DNA from: a virus
Reading direction: 5' to 3' (one strand)
Virus record (IMG/VR): IMGVR_UViG_3300030061_000512
Coordinates: 1-36,776 of that record
DNA: 36,776 nucleotides
The first letter of the stretch is position 1, and the number at the start of each line of letters is the position of its first letter. Position numbers and translations under genes: made by a program. This document shows positions 16,348-25,765 of this stretch, in pieces. The notes beneath the pieces are model-generated. The model searched no databases, was not told the origin of the DNA, and saw only the letters and a list, made by a program, of their open reading frames with translations.

Positions 16348-17163
16348 ATGGCGTTCGGAATGATAGAGCCTTATATGACAGCGCCTAGGAAAACCAAGAA
16401 AGTTCGTGGTGTTTCTCTTAATCCTGAGGCCATGTACAACCGTAAAGAATACGGGGTAGGTGGTCCTAGTCGTGCTGAGTCTCGGGCAGCACGTAACCAG
16501 AGTGGTTATGCTGCTGCCGATCATGGTTCTTTTGGGGTAACTCCTAAAGCTACTGCGGATTGGGAGACTATTGATGCTGCTTCTTTAGGGGCAACAGTTA
16601 CTCCTGAGTCAGCAATTTTGTCTGAAGCTGCTGGGGAGATTGCTCCTGGCTCGTTTGTATCCTCTGGCTCTGATCCGAACGGGTATTACGCACAGCCTTC
16701 TGTGGGTAATACGAATATTGATACGTTTGGTACGTCTGCGGCTGATGAGTATTACTTTAATTTGATTGACGCTTTGAGCGGCAATCAATATAACCGTGAG
16801 CTTTTAGGGCAGAACCTTGCTTATGGTTTGGATACAGCCGAGAGGAATCGTATTCGTGGGGAGCGTCCTATTTGGGACAGGTTGAATCAGCGTGGTGTTG
16901 TTAATAGTGGGATTATGGATCGTACGATGGGGGAGTATGAGTCTGACCAGTTGAGGTCGATTGGGGACATGCTTCGTCAGTATGATTTGTCTTCTCAGCG
17001 TCTTGATATTGGTGGCGATTTGGCGCAGGAGCAACAGTATTATCGTGGTGTTGATTCTGATGCGATTGCTGATGCTTTGAATGTGGCTGCTAATACAGCA
17101 AATGTTTCTGATCCGAATGAGTTGAGGGCAAGTATTGCCCAACAGATTCGGGCTATGGGCTAG
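16348..17163 (+). CDS. Internal virion (ejection) protein 1, putative
   Basis: A 271-residue protein starting at ATG 16348 with a strong ATAGGAGGAAT. The frame is open further upstream without a ribosome site. The C-terminal half is helical with LNQRGVVNSGIMDRTMGEYESDQLRSIGDMLRQ, a pattern seen in phage structural proteins encoded next to long internal core proteins. Together with the next two genes it resembles the gp14-gp15-gp16 ejectosome set of T7-like phages by size and order. The function is inference from context. Confidence 0.6.
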   Translation: MAFGMIEPYMTAPRKTKKVRGVSLNPEAMYNRKEYGVGGPSRAESRAARNQSGYAAADHGSFGVTPKATADWETIDAASLGATVTPESAILSEAAGEIAPGSFVSSGSDPNGYYAQPSVGNTNIDTFGTSAADEYYFNLIDALSGNQYNRELLGQNLAYGLDTAERNRIRGERPIWDRLNQRGVVNSGIMDRTMGEYESDQLRSIGDMLRQYDLSSQRLDIGGDLAQEQQYYRGVDSDAIADALNVAANTANVSDPNELRASIAQQIRAMG

Positions 17164-17171
17164 GAGTTATT

Positions 17172-18902
17172 ATGAATCAACCCTTGTATTCACGTCTTTT
17201 AGATGTTCCTACAAATGCTTTAGCAGCTTTAGATAGAAAATTATTTGGTGACTATCCTGAAAGCAATCCGCAGCGCAAATCGTGGCAGGAAACACCTCAG
17301 GTAAGTCCGATGCCTGGTACTGGGCGACTTGTTCCTGATGCTAATGGTGTTCCACGGTTTATGCCTGATCGGCCTAATCTTAAAACGTTAGAATTTGTGC
17401 CTGGTAGAGATGCAACTATGGCTGATATACAGAAAGTGAAAGCAAAGTTGGAATCTCCTGCTTATGGCCCTTCGCTTGGAGAGCAGTCTTCTGTAACTCC
17501 TGAAGAACGAGCAGCACATAACCAACGACTTGCTTTAGAAGATTTACGTCTAGCTGCAGAACAGCAATATGGCGGTGGATCTCCCGCTCGTCCTGAAGGG
17601 CAGTTTGAGAAAGCTCCGCCTAAAGATCCTAATGATTTTGAGTGGTGGGATTCTGACCAAGGAATCATAGGAAATTTGCTGCAAGGGGGTAATAATCTTT
17701 TAGATGCTCCTTCAGATATTTTAGAAGCTTTAGATAGGAAACTATTTGGTGAGTATCCTCAAGCTCCTTTTACAGAGTCTTATGTTCCTAGCCAGTTTGG
17801 GTTAGTTGAAGGTTCGGAAACTAATCCTGGTGGGCGTTATAGCCCTGAGTGGGCTGCTTCTATGGCGGCCATAGGTGATGAACGTTATAGCGCTGCGATG
17901 GATCGGGCTAGAGAAGCTGCTATGCGGCGGGCTGCTCAACAACCTCAATTAATACAAGAACAGCCTCAAACTTTAGACATGGAATGGTTTCAATCTATGT
18001 TTCCTGGTGCCGCTGCTGGTGGCAGTGGCGGTGGTATAGGGTCGTCAGATGCGCTTGCTGATCTTGGAAGATCATCTGCTCAGGGTCGTTACAACGATTT
18101 AACTAGTTATTTAGATTCAGAACGTGCTACTCGTGGCGCTCAGTTCGATAACGACGAACAAGCAATCGTTAAACAGCTTTTAGCTTCTGACGCTCAACGG
18201 CGTCAAGGCGAAGAGATGTATACAAACAAGCGACAAAAGTCGTTTGATGATTTGCAGAATAAGTTTGATGTTCGTACTGAAGCTGCAACTGAACGATTAA
18301 AGAATCTTGGGATTGATCCTGCTGGTTACACGAATGTGGTTGGTCAGGAAATGGGTGCTTTGCTTGGTGCTCAGATGCAATCTGGTTCTGATTTAGCTGC
18401 TCGTATGGCGATGCTTGGCGCTGAACGTGCTCAGGCTGGGATAGGTCGTGCTCGTTCGGGTATGGCTAAAGAACGTCGTCAGTTTGATTCAAGAATGTCT
18501 GACTTCTTGTTCCAGGGTTCTCAGCGTTTGTCGTATGAGCTTCAAGATGTTAATGAGGCTTTGCTTAATCGTCAGATTACAGCGCAGCAAGCTCAATCTC
18601 AGATTGATGCTGCTGCTCAAGAAGCTCAAAGAGCCGCAATGCTTGCAATGGTTCTAGGTCAAGAGGTTGGGTTGAGTCCTGAAGCTGCAGCGGCTACTAC
18701 TGCTGTTCCTGGGTCGATGAACAAGTTTATTGACGCTAATGCTAGGCAAGGACAAACTGTAACTATTGGTCCTAATATGCTGCCAGAAGCTTTTGATAAC
18801 TATATTGGACTTGAGATCCCGTTATCCGCTTATCAAGCTTTCATTGATGCGGAGAACACTAAAGCTAAGACTGCGAAAACTAAATCTGAAACTTTGGGTT
18901 AG
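17172..18902 (+). CDS. Internal virion (ejection) protein 2, putative
   Basis: A 576-residue, mostly helical protein. An internal duplication is visible: residues 9-29 (LLDVPTNALAALDRKLFGDYP) and about 176-196 (LLDAPSDILEALDRKLFGEYP) share 15 of 21 positions. Residues 300-510 are Gln/Ala/Arg-rich helices (RMAMLGAERAQAGIGRARSG; QITAQQAQSQIDAAAQEAQR). A Gly-rich hinge lies near 280. Size and place between a small and a giant helical protein fit a middle ejection protein that forms the periplasmic conduit. Confidence 0.62.
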   Translation: MNQPLYSRLLDVPTNALAALDRKLFGDYPESNPQRKSWQETPQVSPMPGTGRLVPDANGVPRFMPDRPNLKTLEFVPGRDATMADIQKVKAKLESPAYGPSLGEQSSVTPEERAAHNQRLALEDLRLAAEQQYGGGSPARPEGQFEKAPPKDPNDFEWWDSDQGIIGNLLQGGNNLLDAPSDILEALDRKLFGEYPQAPFTESYVPSQFGLVEGSETNPGGRYSPEWAASMAAIGDERYSAAMDRAREAAMRRAAQQPQLIQEQPQTLDMEWFQSMFPGAAAGGSGGGIGSSDALADLGRSSAQGRYNDLTSYLDSERATRGAQFDNDEQAIVKQLLASDAQRRQGEEMYTNKRQKSFDDLQNKFDVRTEAATERLKNLGIDPAGYTNVVGQEMGALLGAQMQSGSDLAARMAMLGAERAQAGIGRARSGMAKERRQFDSRMSDFLFQGSQRLSYELQDVNEALLNRQITAQQAQSQIDAAAQEAQRAAMLAMVLGQEVGLSPEAAAATTAVPGSMNKFIDANARQGQTVTIGPNMLPEAFDNYIGLEIPLSAYQAFIDAENTKAKTAKTKSETLG

Positions 18903-18910
18903 GAGTTTCA

Positions 18911-21900
18911 ATGGCGATTCCTCCTCCTCCTAGACCGCAACAACGGTCAAACATGATGGATCAGTTAGGTCTGACAAATCAGGTACTAGAGCGAAATTCA
19001 AGGCAAACCTCTAAGTCTGCGTTGCCTGCTCCTAATTTTCTTCCTGAAAAAAAGAAGGAAGGTAAAAAAGGTGGAGGGGTATTTGATATCCCTATTTTGG
19101 GTCCGATCATTGATGCGATTGATACACCTCGTGCTGCCATTGTTTCAGGTATTAAAGAGGTTGGTGATCTTTTTGAGGATGGTCAAAGTTTTTCTATAGG
19201 CGAGTGGTATAACCAGACTCGCGACAACATCATGATGGGTGAAGTGTTACGGGATTGGGAAGTTGAGCTTCCTGGGCCATTGCATTTTGCTGTTGGTTTG
19301 GGTCTTGATATTGCTTTTGATCCGTTGACTTATATGGCTGGGGCTGGGTTAATTTCTCGTTTCACCAAATGGGAAGAGGTTGCTAATGGTTTGCGTAAAG
19401 CTGAAACTGTTGCAAGGCAAGCTAAAAACTTTAAGAAAGCTGATGAGTTAGGTGCTGCTGCTGCGAAGGTGCAGCGCACTAAGTCTGTGTTGTCTGCAGG
19501 TAAGTATTTAGATGAGATAGGTATTTCATCTGGTGCTCGTTTCACAATTCCTGGTACTGGTCGTCTTGGTCGAGCAATTATTGAGAAGCCTTTAAGAACT
19601 ATTTTTCCTGCTGTTGGTAAGAAGCTGGATGACATGCGTGTCAACCAGCTTGTTTCTGGTGGTAAAGCGGGACCTGGGAATTGGTTTCGGTGGGGAGATG
19701 AAACTAATGAGGCTTTAGATCTAACTAAACCTAATAATTTGAATCTTGTCCGTCAGCGTGTTGCTGAGTTGCGTGGTCAGAAAGGCGCTGTTGCTCCTAT
19801 CAACAGAAAGCGTGTTGCTGTTGGGACTGAAGCTGATGCGGCTGCGAAACTGGCTATGCGGATGCCTGTAGAAATGCCAGGTAGTGCCCAGTTGTTGGCA
19901 AAGATTCCTGGGAACACTGCGTTTGTTGCAGCGGTCGCTTCGGGTCCTGGGAAAGTGTTTTCTAACGCTGCTGATACGAAAATGGGATACAAAATTGGTC
20001 AGGCGTTTAATACGAACGTTGACATCAATAAGATGATTCGTTCTAAAGATATTAATGAGCAAGTTAACGGTGTTTGGATTAAACGGATTGCTCAGACTGC
20101 TAACACACGATCTTCTACTTTTGCTAGTCAAGCTCGTGTTGGTGCAGAAAATCTTAAACGTGCTGCTGATGATGCTGGTATTGATTTCGATGAGTTGATG
20201 TTTGCGGCTGAGAATGACACTAGTTATCTGATTTCTCAGGGGTCTAAATTTGCTGGGGATGAAAGCTTAGGGGTGTTGCCTACTCCTTTGAGAGATTTTC
20301 TTGAAAGTGTGAACGCTAGTCGGGTGGAAGCTGGGTTAGAAGAGATAACTCCTGAGCAGCTATTGAAATGGGGGGACATGGATGATGTTGCTTCTTTGTC
20401 TCCTGAGGCTCGGCGTGCTGTTGGTCTTACTGATGAGAATGCGTTTCCTTTTTTCCGTCAGTGGGATGAAGCAGATCCAACTAGAAGTGAAATGAAAGCT
20501 TGGGCACAGCCTGAGTATCAAGACATCCAGTTAAAAAACATGGACAAGTCTGAAGTGCTTGACGTTATGATTCCTTCCAAATGGGAAGCTCAGATGCGGT
20601 TGAAGCAGTGGATTAGAAATAATCCTGATGAGTGGCAGAAAATTCGAGGGTCAAGGAATGTTGACCCACAAGCTGCTGCTTTGAGGCAGCAAGCTCGTGA
20701 GTACTTAGACAATTTGCGGAGGCTAGTCAACGAGGCTTTGCCATTCAGCGACGATTTGCCAGAAGTTATTGGCGAGCTTTACTTGATGCGTTACATAAGT
20801 CGTGAAGGAGCGGAGAAGCTTGACGAACTTGGACGCTTAAAGAATACGTTGCTTCCCGATAATCCTGACCAAGTTATTCCAGGTAATTCTTTTATTAAGC
20901 GTCACTGGATTACGCCTGAGGGGATGAAACAAATTGTTAGGCGGAACTTGCAGCCAGGTGGAGATCCTGATGCACCAATCAATATCGAGAAGCTGATTGA
21001 TGATTTAGGTGTTGATCCTTCCTTTACTGGCACGGAGCTAGAAAGAGAGTTAATAACTGCTATCGAGGAAGCCGCTGACGATGGTTTCAAGATTACGGGG
21101 TCGAACGGGTTTGTATACACCAACAAAACGCATGTTGGAACGTTTCAGGACATTGATAAAGCTGGCTCTATTAGAGATCAGCTTTCAAGAATGGGTAAAG
21201 AAGGTTACGGGGATAGTTGGGTTGACATATTCGATACGGATATGACTAAATCTTTAACTCGTTACATTGATTCTCATGCTCGTTACATTCGTTCTCAGTA
21301 TGTTGTTGACGGTTTAGCGCAACGTGGAATCATTGTTCGTGGCGCTAATGGTCAGTTGACTCGTGCTGCTGCGAAACGTTTAACTGCTCAGAGCACTACA
21401 GCAGGTAAGAAACTCACAAGAGAAACAGCTAGACGTGACGAACTAAAAGTCAAAGAAGCCATGCAGGCTAAGTGGGTTAGTTATTACACCGAAGGAATGA
21501 TAGAGAATAGTCCTAGGTTTAATAAAGCGGTGAAAGCAGCTAACGAGATGGCTGCTATTGAAGCGGAAATGATAACTGTTGGTTCTGTGATGGAAGCCAT
21601 TGCCAATGGTTCAGGTATTGAGGGGTTAAGTAACGACGCTTTAGCTTTCATTAGTCCTGGGTCAACTTATGATCTTCGTAGAGGTGTTGGATACATCAGT
21701 CAAAAGGTTAAGCAAACGGCTGATGAAGCTGCTCGTTTGCACGCTGCCCGTGAAGATGCTGTGGAAATGATTCACGCTATTGACGATCAAGTTAAACAAG
21801 TTGAAGAAATGTTGAAACGGATTCAAGCGGTTCAGGGTATTGATCCTGAGCTTCAAGGGTTTATTCCGTTGCTTGATGGGTATAGAGAACTGCAAGATTT

Positions 21901-24343
21901 GGCTAATAGTTTGCGTGAGGGTTTGCGTAACTTTAAGTCCACGTTTGTTAGCCGTATGGCTGACGATATTACGGTTCGGGCAGCAGATGATTTAGAAGAT
22001 TTTATGAATGCGATGTCTGCTGACGAGTTGTTTGATTTCGCTAGGAATGGGAAGATGCTTGCGAGCAAGGCTCGCAAAGATGAGCTTGGTCGGATTTCTA
22101 AACGGTTGGGTCAGATCTTTAAGGGTAATCCTAAGTGGGAGAAGTGGCTTGAGGATATGCCTGAGTTGGTTGAGCTTAAGCGTCTTATAGCTGGGCTTGA
22201 TGAAGGGGACATGGGTATTCTTGCTCGCCTTGATCGTTATAGGACGATCAAAGGCGCTGATGCTTTGATTGATGGGAAGTCTCCTATTGGAAAAAATGTT
22301 GCTGATCTTCTTTCTGATATAGGTGCAGCAGAACGCAAGTTGTTGAATGCGAAGTTGCGTGAGATAGAAGAAATTTTGACTCTTGGGCTTGGCAGGCAAG
22401 CTACTAAACCAGCGAATGAAGCTTTGCAAGAAACGTTTGATCTTCTTGGTGCAAAGTTTGAACAGCTTGAAGTAGCTATGGGCAGTGCTCAGAAAAAGCT
22501 TTTAGCAACTGAAGCTGATCTTTCTCGTTTACGCAAAAAGTGGGAAGGACGAGCAAACGCTACTCGTGCACAGCTAGAACGTTTAGGTAAATCAGAAGCA
22601 GAAATTCTTGAAGCTTTGGGACGTAAACAGTTTGGTGAATTAACTGAGGATCAGTTGTCTCGAATGATGGGAGTTATTGGGGAACAGCAAAGAATTGTTG
22701 ACGAATTGAAATTAGAGAAGATGCGGTTAATGGATTCGGATAGAACAACTATCCGAATGAGTGCTGCTGATTCTCAGCAAGCTGCTGTTAAAGAGCTTCG
22801 CAAAGTACGCAACCTTCACAACTTGTCAGACGCCTATGGGGGTCGGTTAAACGACTACATGGTCAACATGATGGGTCTTGGCAACGTCAATAATGTATCC
22901 AATAGAACAAACAATTTGTTACGTGGATACAGTTTGGTGGGAGGCGCAGGAGAAGGAACAGTAGAACTGTTCTCTGCTGCGGTTCAGGCTGCTGCTAGAA
23001 CCGCTGATGTTAAAGCGATGAATGACTTCATGCAGAAGTATTCAAAGTTTTTGAACTGGTGGAAAGCTGGGGCTGTCGCTACTCCTGGGTTTATTGCAAG
23101 AAACATGCTGGGTGGCATGTGGATTAACAACCAGATTGCTGATGTGCCTATGGGCATGCATGGTCGGGTTTTGGGGATTCGTCGAGCCGCTCGACAAGCA
23201 GCGGCAGATGCTGGCAGACCTGAAGATATTGCGTATGGGTTACGACTTCTTATAGATGAGGGTGCGCCTATTCGTTTGAAAGGCAGGCTTGGTGGTCCTC
23301 AAATGCAGGCTGCTGTTCCTTCTGATGAGCTTGAAACGTTTTTGAAGTGGTATGAAACTGGTATGGCTAGTAGTGGTCAGGTGTCTCAGGAAGTTCAGTC
23401 TTCGTTAGATGCTATTGGTGGCGGTCAAAGAACCTTTAACCCGTTCAAAGCAGAGTTTGCTCCGTTTGCCCAAGTGCGTGCATGGAACCAAGATGCTGAG
23501 TTTATGTTGCGTGGCGCTGTGGCTCATCACACAGCTATGGGTGGTGGAAGTATTGATGATGCTTTCCAACTTGTAAATAAATACCACTTTGATTATGCGG
23601 ATCTCACCCAAACAGAACGCAAAATGAAGCAGGTTATTCCGTTCTGGACTTGGCAGAAAAACATTTTGCCTGTGCTTGTTGAGTCCCTTGGTAAGAAACC
23701 TACGGCTTGGGGTCGGTTGCAGCAGGTAAAGAGAGAAATGGAATTGCATTCTCCCGAAGAAGGGCTAGTGCCTAGCTGGTTCGGAGAGAATATGGGTATA
23801 CGTTTACCGTTTAATGTTGGTGGTAGTCGTGCTTATGCGTTGCCTGATTTGCCGTTCCGTGATCTTGCTAAATGGGCAAAGGTTTTGGATAGCAAAGAAC
23901 CTTGGCGTCCGATTGCGGAATCAGCGTTTCCTTTGTACAAACTTCCAATAGAACTTCATTTTGGCAAACAATATTTTGCTGATATCCCGTTTACTGGGAG
24001 ATACCAACAGGTTCCTCCTAGCTACAGAGCTATCCCTGGGTTGCTGCCTGTACTTGGTGGGCTTGGACTTGCAAAGAAGAATAGTAAAGGGGAATGGAAA
24101 GTAACTGATAAAACTCTTTACAGTTTGGATCAGTTCAATCCTGTTCTTGGCAGGATGCGTCGATTGTTCCCTGGAGAAAAAAGTAAGCAAGAACGTATTA
24201 CTAGTACTTGGTTGTCTACGTTGTTTGGTACAAACATAAGACAAAATACTCCTTCGGCTAAACGTAGCGAGCTAATTCGTATGCAGAAAGAATTTGCTGA
24301 AGAGCTTCGCAATAAGAAAGATATAGAATTCCGCAAGGTCTAG
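18911..24343 (+). CDS. Giant internal virion (ejection) protein, 1810 residues
   Basis: At 1810 residues it is the largest gene, 15% of the window. Visible parts: a Pro/Lys-rich N-terminus; IIDAIDTPRAAIVSGIKEVG near residue 65; a hydrophobic LGLDIAFDPLTYMAGAG at 131-147; long charged coiled coils from about 840 to 1300; a hydrophobic region near 1383 (AVATPGFIARNMLGGMW); and a conserved-looking YHFDYADLT...PFWTW block at 1558-1581. No lytic transglycosylase signature was found. By size and place it corresponds to the T7 gp16 type protein that is ejected first and helps DNA cross the envelope. It starts with ATG after TAGGAG. Confidence 0.68.
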   Translation: MAIPPPPRPQQRSNMMDQLGLTNQVLERNSRQTSKSALPAPNFLPEKKKEGKKGGGVFDIPILGPIIDAIDTPRAAIVSGIKEVGDLFEDGQSFSIGEWYNQTRDNIMMGEVLRDWEVELPGPLHFAVGLGLDIAFDPLTYMAGAGLISRFTKWEEVANGLRKAETVARQAKNFKKADELGAAAAKVQRTKSVLSAGKYLDEIGISSGARFTIPGTGRLGRAIIEKPLRTIFPAVGKKLDDMRVNQLVSGGKAGPGNWFRWGDETNEALDLTKPNNLNLVRQRVAELRGQKGAVAPINRKRVAVGTEADAAAKLAMRMPVEMPGSAQLLAKIPGNTAFVAAVASGPGKVFSNAADTKMGYKIGQAFNTNVDINKMIRSKDINEQVNGVWIKRIAQTANTRSSTFASQARVGAENLKRAADDAGIDFDELMFAAENDTSYLISQGSKFAGDESLGVLPTPLRDFLESVNASRVEAGLEEITPEQLLKWGDMDDVASLSPEARRAVGLTDENAFPFFRQWDEADPTRSEMKAWAQPEYQDIQLKNMDKSEVLDVMIPSKWEAQMRLKQWIRNNPDEWQKIRGSRNVDPQAAALRQQAREYLDNLRRLVNEALPFSDDLPEVIGELYLMRYISREGAEKLDELGRLKNTLLPDNPDQVIPGNSFIKRHWITPEGMKQIVRRNLQPGGDPDAPINIEKLIDDLGVDPSFTGTELERELITAIEEAADDGFKITGSNGFVYTNKTHVGTFQDIDKAGSIRDQLSRMGKEGYGDSWVDIFDTDMTKSLTRYIDSHARYIRSQYVVDGLAQRGIIVRGANGQLTRAAAKRLTAQSTTAGKKLTRETARRDELKVKEAMQAKWVSYYTEGMIENSPRFNKAVKAANEMAAIEAEMITVGSVMEAIANGSGIEGLSNDALAFISPGSTYDLRRGVGYISQKVKQTADEAARLHAAREDAVEMIHAIDDQVKQVEEMLKRIQAVQGIDPELQGFIPLLDGYRELQDLANSLREGLRNFKSTFVSRMADDITVRAADDLEDFMNAMSADELFDFARNGKMLASKARKDELGRISKRLGQIFKGNPKWEKWLEDMPELVELKRLIAGLDEGDMGILARLDRYRTIKGADALIDGKSPIGKNVADLLSDIGAAERKLLNAKLREIEEILTLGLGRQATKPANEALQETFDLLGAKFEQLEVAMGSAQKKLLATEADLSRLRKKWEGRANATRAQLERLGKSEAEILEALGRKQFGELTEDQLSRMMGVIGEQQRIVDELKLEKMRLMDSDRTTIRMSAADSQQAAVKELRKVRNLHNLSDAYGGRLNDYMVNMMGLGNVNNVSNRTNNLLRGYSLVGGAGEGTVELFSAAVQAAARTADVKAMNDFMQKYSKFLNWWKAGAVATPGFIARNMLGGMWINNQIADVPMGMHGRVLGIRRAARQAAADAGRPEDIAYGLRLLIDEGAPIRLKGRLGGPQMQAAVPSDELETFLKWYETGMASSGQVSQEVQSSLDAIGGGQRTFNPFKAEFAPFAQVRAWNQDAEFMLRGAVAHHTAMGGGSIDDAFQLVNKYHFDYADLTQTERKMKQVIPFWTWQKNILPVLVESLGKKPTAWGRLQQVKREMELHSPEEGLVPSWFGENMGIRLPFNVGGSRAYALPDLPFRDLAKWAKVLDSKEPWRPIAESAFPLYKLPIELHFGKQYFADIPFTGRYQQVPPSYRAIPGLLPVLGGLGLAKKNSKGEWKVTDKTLYSLDQFNPVLGRMRRLFPGEKSKQERITSTWLSTLFGTNIRQNTPSAKRSELIRMQKEFAEELRNKKDIEFRKV

Positions 24344-24352
24344 GATTTGGAT

Positions 24353-25126
24353 ATGTCTGAGAGAACAATTATTTCTCGGGACGGGTGGGAAGCCCGTCCC
24401 CCTAAACGGCCTTTCACTAAGTTGAGGGCATCAAGAGTGCAAGGTGTTGTTCTTCATCACAGTGGTGTGAAGGATGGTCCTAAGGGTTTGTCTGCTTTGA
24501 AAGCTTATGAACGTTTCCATATGGATTCTCGTGGTTGGAACGCTATTGCTTACAACTGGTTGGTTGACGAAGCAGGAGTTATTTATGCAGGACGTGGGCC
24601 TGGTGTCGTTTCTGGTGCTACTAAGGGTTGGAATTCTCGTAGTGAGTCGATTTGTTTCACGGGTTGGGGAGAGATAGAAGCCCCTGAAGCTGCTTTGGAT
24701 TCTATTAAGTGGCTGATTAATGACATTAATAGTCGTTATGGAGGGAAGCTGTGGGTCAAAGGACACAGAGATTTAGGGAACTCTACGTGCCCTGGGAATT
24801 GGTTGTACAACTGGTTGAAGTCAGGGATGCCGTCGCAACTTGGAGATCCCAACAAGGTGGATTGGGATGGGATCAAAGCTCATTTGGAGAGCCTGAAGGC
24901 GGTTGTATCCCATAGTCCGTTGTCTAAGCGTAGGCGTAGCCGTGGAGAGGCTGTGAGAGCCGTTCAGGAGCGTCTGAAGGACCTTGGGTATGAGCCTGGG
25001 GGTATAGACGGTATCTATGGATACAACACGAAGCGTGCTGTGAAAATGTTTCAGGTTAAATATTGTTCATTTCTTAAGGTCGATGGCATTGTGGGTGCCA
25101 GGACTTGGGATGTATTGTTTGGTTAG
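24353..25126 (+). CDS. Endolysin: N-acetylmuramoyl-L-alanine amidase with peptidoglycan-binding domain
   Basis: A 257-residue lysin. The N-terminal Amidase_2/PGRP domain has zinc ligands H35 (VVLHHSG), H138 (VKGHRD) and C146 (TCPGNW), and typical WNAIAYNWLVDEAGVIYAGRG. The usual HN before the GIC strand is WNSRSESICF here. Residues 205-255 are a PG_binding_1 domain (AVRAVQERLKDLGY, GIDGIYGYNTKRAVKMFQ). It cuts the amide bond between MurNAc and the stem peptide at lysis. No signal peptide is seen, so release depends on the holin. ATG 24353 is preferred over a TTG six bases upstream. Confidence 0.92.
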   Translation: MSERTIISRDGWEARPPKRPFTKLRASRVQGVVLHHSGVKDGPKGLSALKAYERFHMDSRGWNAIAYNWLVDEAGVIYAGRGPGVVSGATKGWNSRSESICFTGWGEIEAPEAALDSIKWLINDINSRYGGKLWVKGHRDLGNSTCPGNWLYNWLKSGMPSQLGDPNKVDWDGIKAHLESLKAVVSHSPLSKRRRSRGEAVRAVQERLKDLGYEPGGIDGIYGYNTKRAVKMFQVKYCSFLKVDGIVGARTWDVLFG

Positions 25127-25161
25127 TGGGCCACTCTCAACACTCTATAGGAGGTCTTGAA

Positions 25162-25347
25162 ATGCCTAAAGGTAAAGGTTACGGATCGTTTGCTGATACG
25201 TTCGGTGATTCGGATGAACAGCCGTATGATTCGTCTTCTGCGGACAACATGGCTGATATGGCAGCGAAAGCTAAGTCTGATGCTGCGTATTTGCGTTCTA
25301 CTGGTCTGGGTAACCAGAACCAGGGTGGTCGTCCGTTCGGAAAATGA
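25162..25347 (+). CDS. Small hydrophilic protein in the lysis cassette
   Basis: A 61-residue protein with Gly, Asp and Ser (KGKGYGSFADTFGDSDEQPY), ending GNQNQGGRPFGK. ATG 25162 follows ATAGGAGG, one of the best ribosome sites in the window, so it is probably well expressed. Its stop overlaps the next ATG as ATGA. No family is recognised. It may be a minor virion or lysis accessory protein. Confidence 0.6.
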   Translation: MPKGKGYGSFADTFGDSDEQPYDSSSADNMADMAAKAKSDAAYLRSTGLGNQNQGGRPFGK

Positions 25348-25430
25348 AGAAGCCTCCTGTTAAAACTAAGTCAGGTTACAAGAAACCGAAGAAGAGCCGT
25401 AAAACGGCTCGTCGTCCCGTTAAGTATTAG
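25344..25430 (+). CDS. 28-residue highly basic peptide
   Basis: Starts in the stop of the previous gene (ATGA). About 45% of residues are Lys or Arg (KKPPVKTKSGYKKPKKSRKT, then ARRPVKY). It may bind DNA or lipid. Such protamine-like peptides occur near the lysis and core genes of some phages. The next gene begins two bases after its stop. Small size keeps the confidence moderate, but coupling and spacing support a real gene. Confidence 0.5.
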   Translation: MKKPPVKTKSGYKKPKKSRKTARRPVKY

Positions 25431-25432
25431 TT

Positions 25433-25570
25433 ATGCCGTTAAAGGCAGGTAACTCTGATGCTGTTATTTCTCATAACATTGGGAAGCTAATAGCTGAGGG
25501 ATACAAGAAGGATAAGGCTGCGGCGATTGCTTACGACAAAGCTAACCGCAGTAAGAAAGGTAAGAAGTGA
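25433..25570 (+). CDS. Small conserved phage protein (MPLKxGxS type)
   Basis: A 45-residue protein. It starts MPLKAGNSDAVISHNIGKLI and continues AEGYKKDKAAAIAYDKA, closely resembling a short protein widely found in aquatic phages (pattern MPLKxGxSxxxIxxNIxxLxxxG, then KQAxAIAxxxA). Its function is unknown. Two bases separate it from the basic peptide. Its stop overlaps the next start (GTGA). It was recognised by motif, which makes the gene more certain than its size would. Confidence 0.7.
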   Translation: MPLKAGNSDAVISHNIGKLIAEGYKKDKAAAIAYDKANRSKKGKK

Positions 25571-25761
25571 CTGAAGAGACAGCTAAAACAAAGTTTTCTT
25601 GGAGTGATTGGATTGAACGTTCAGCTTGGACGGGTGTCGAATCTGCGCTTGCTGTTGTTGTTGTTACCGACGTTTCAAGTCTTAAAGCTGCGGCTACAGC
25701 GTTTGCTGCTGCCGCTATTGCAGCGCTCAAAACTCTTGCGAAGGCTCGCCTCGGGCGGTGA
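25567..25761 (+). CDS. Holin, r1t-like (putative)
   Basis: A 64-residue protein starting GTG in a GTGA overlap. The N-terminus KFSWSDWIERSAWTGVESALAV matches the opening of r1t-type holins (W.dw.ER..wT..Q), with two hydrophobic segments at about 22-34 and 40-57 (AAATAFAAAAIAALKTLAK) around a short VTDVSSLK turn, and a basic end. It would form lesions in the cytoplasmic membrane that release the amidase. Position 440 bases after the endolysin supports this. The family is common in phages of Gram-positive hosts. Confidence 0.72.
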   Translation: MTEETAKTKFSWSDWIERSAWTGVESALAVVVVTDVSSLKAAATAFAAAAIAALKTLAKARLGR

Positions 25762-25765
25762 TCCC

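Noticed and set aside
18911-24343. Virion RNA polymerase in the giant protein.
   Set aside because: Length alone suggested it, but no T7-like polymerase motifs were found and the sequence is largely coiled coil.
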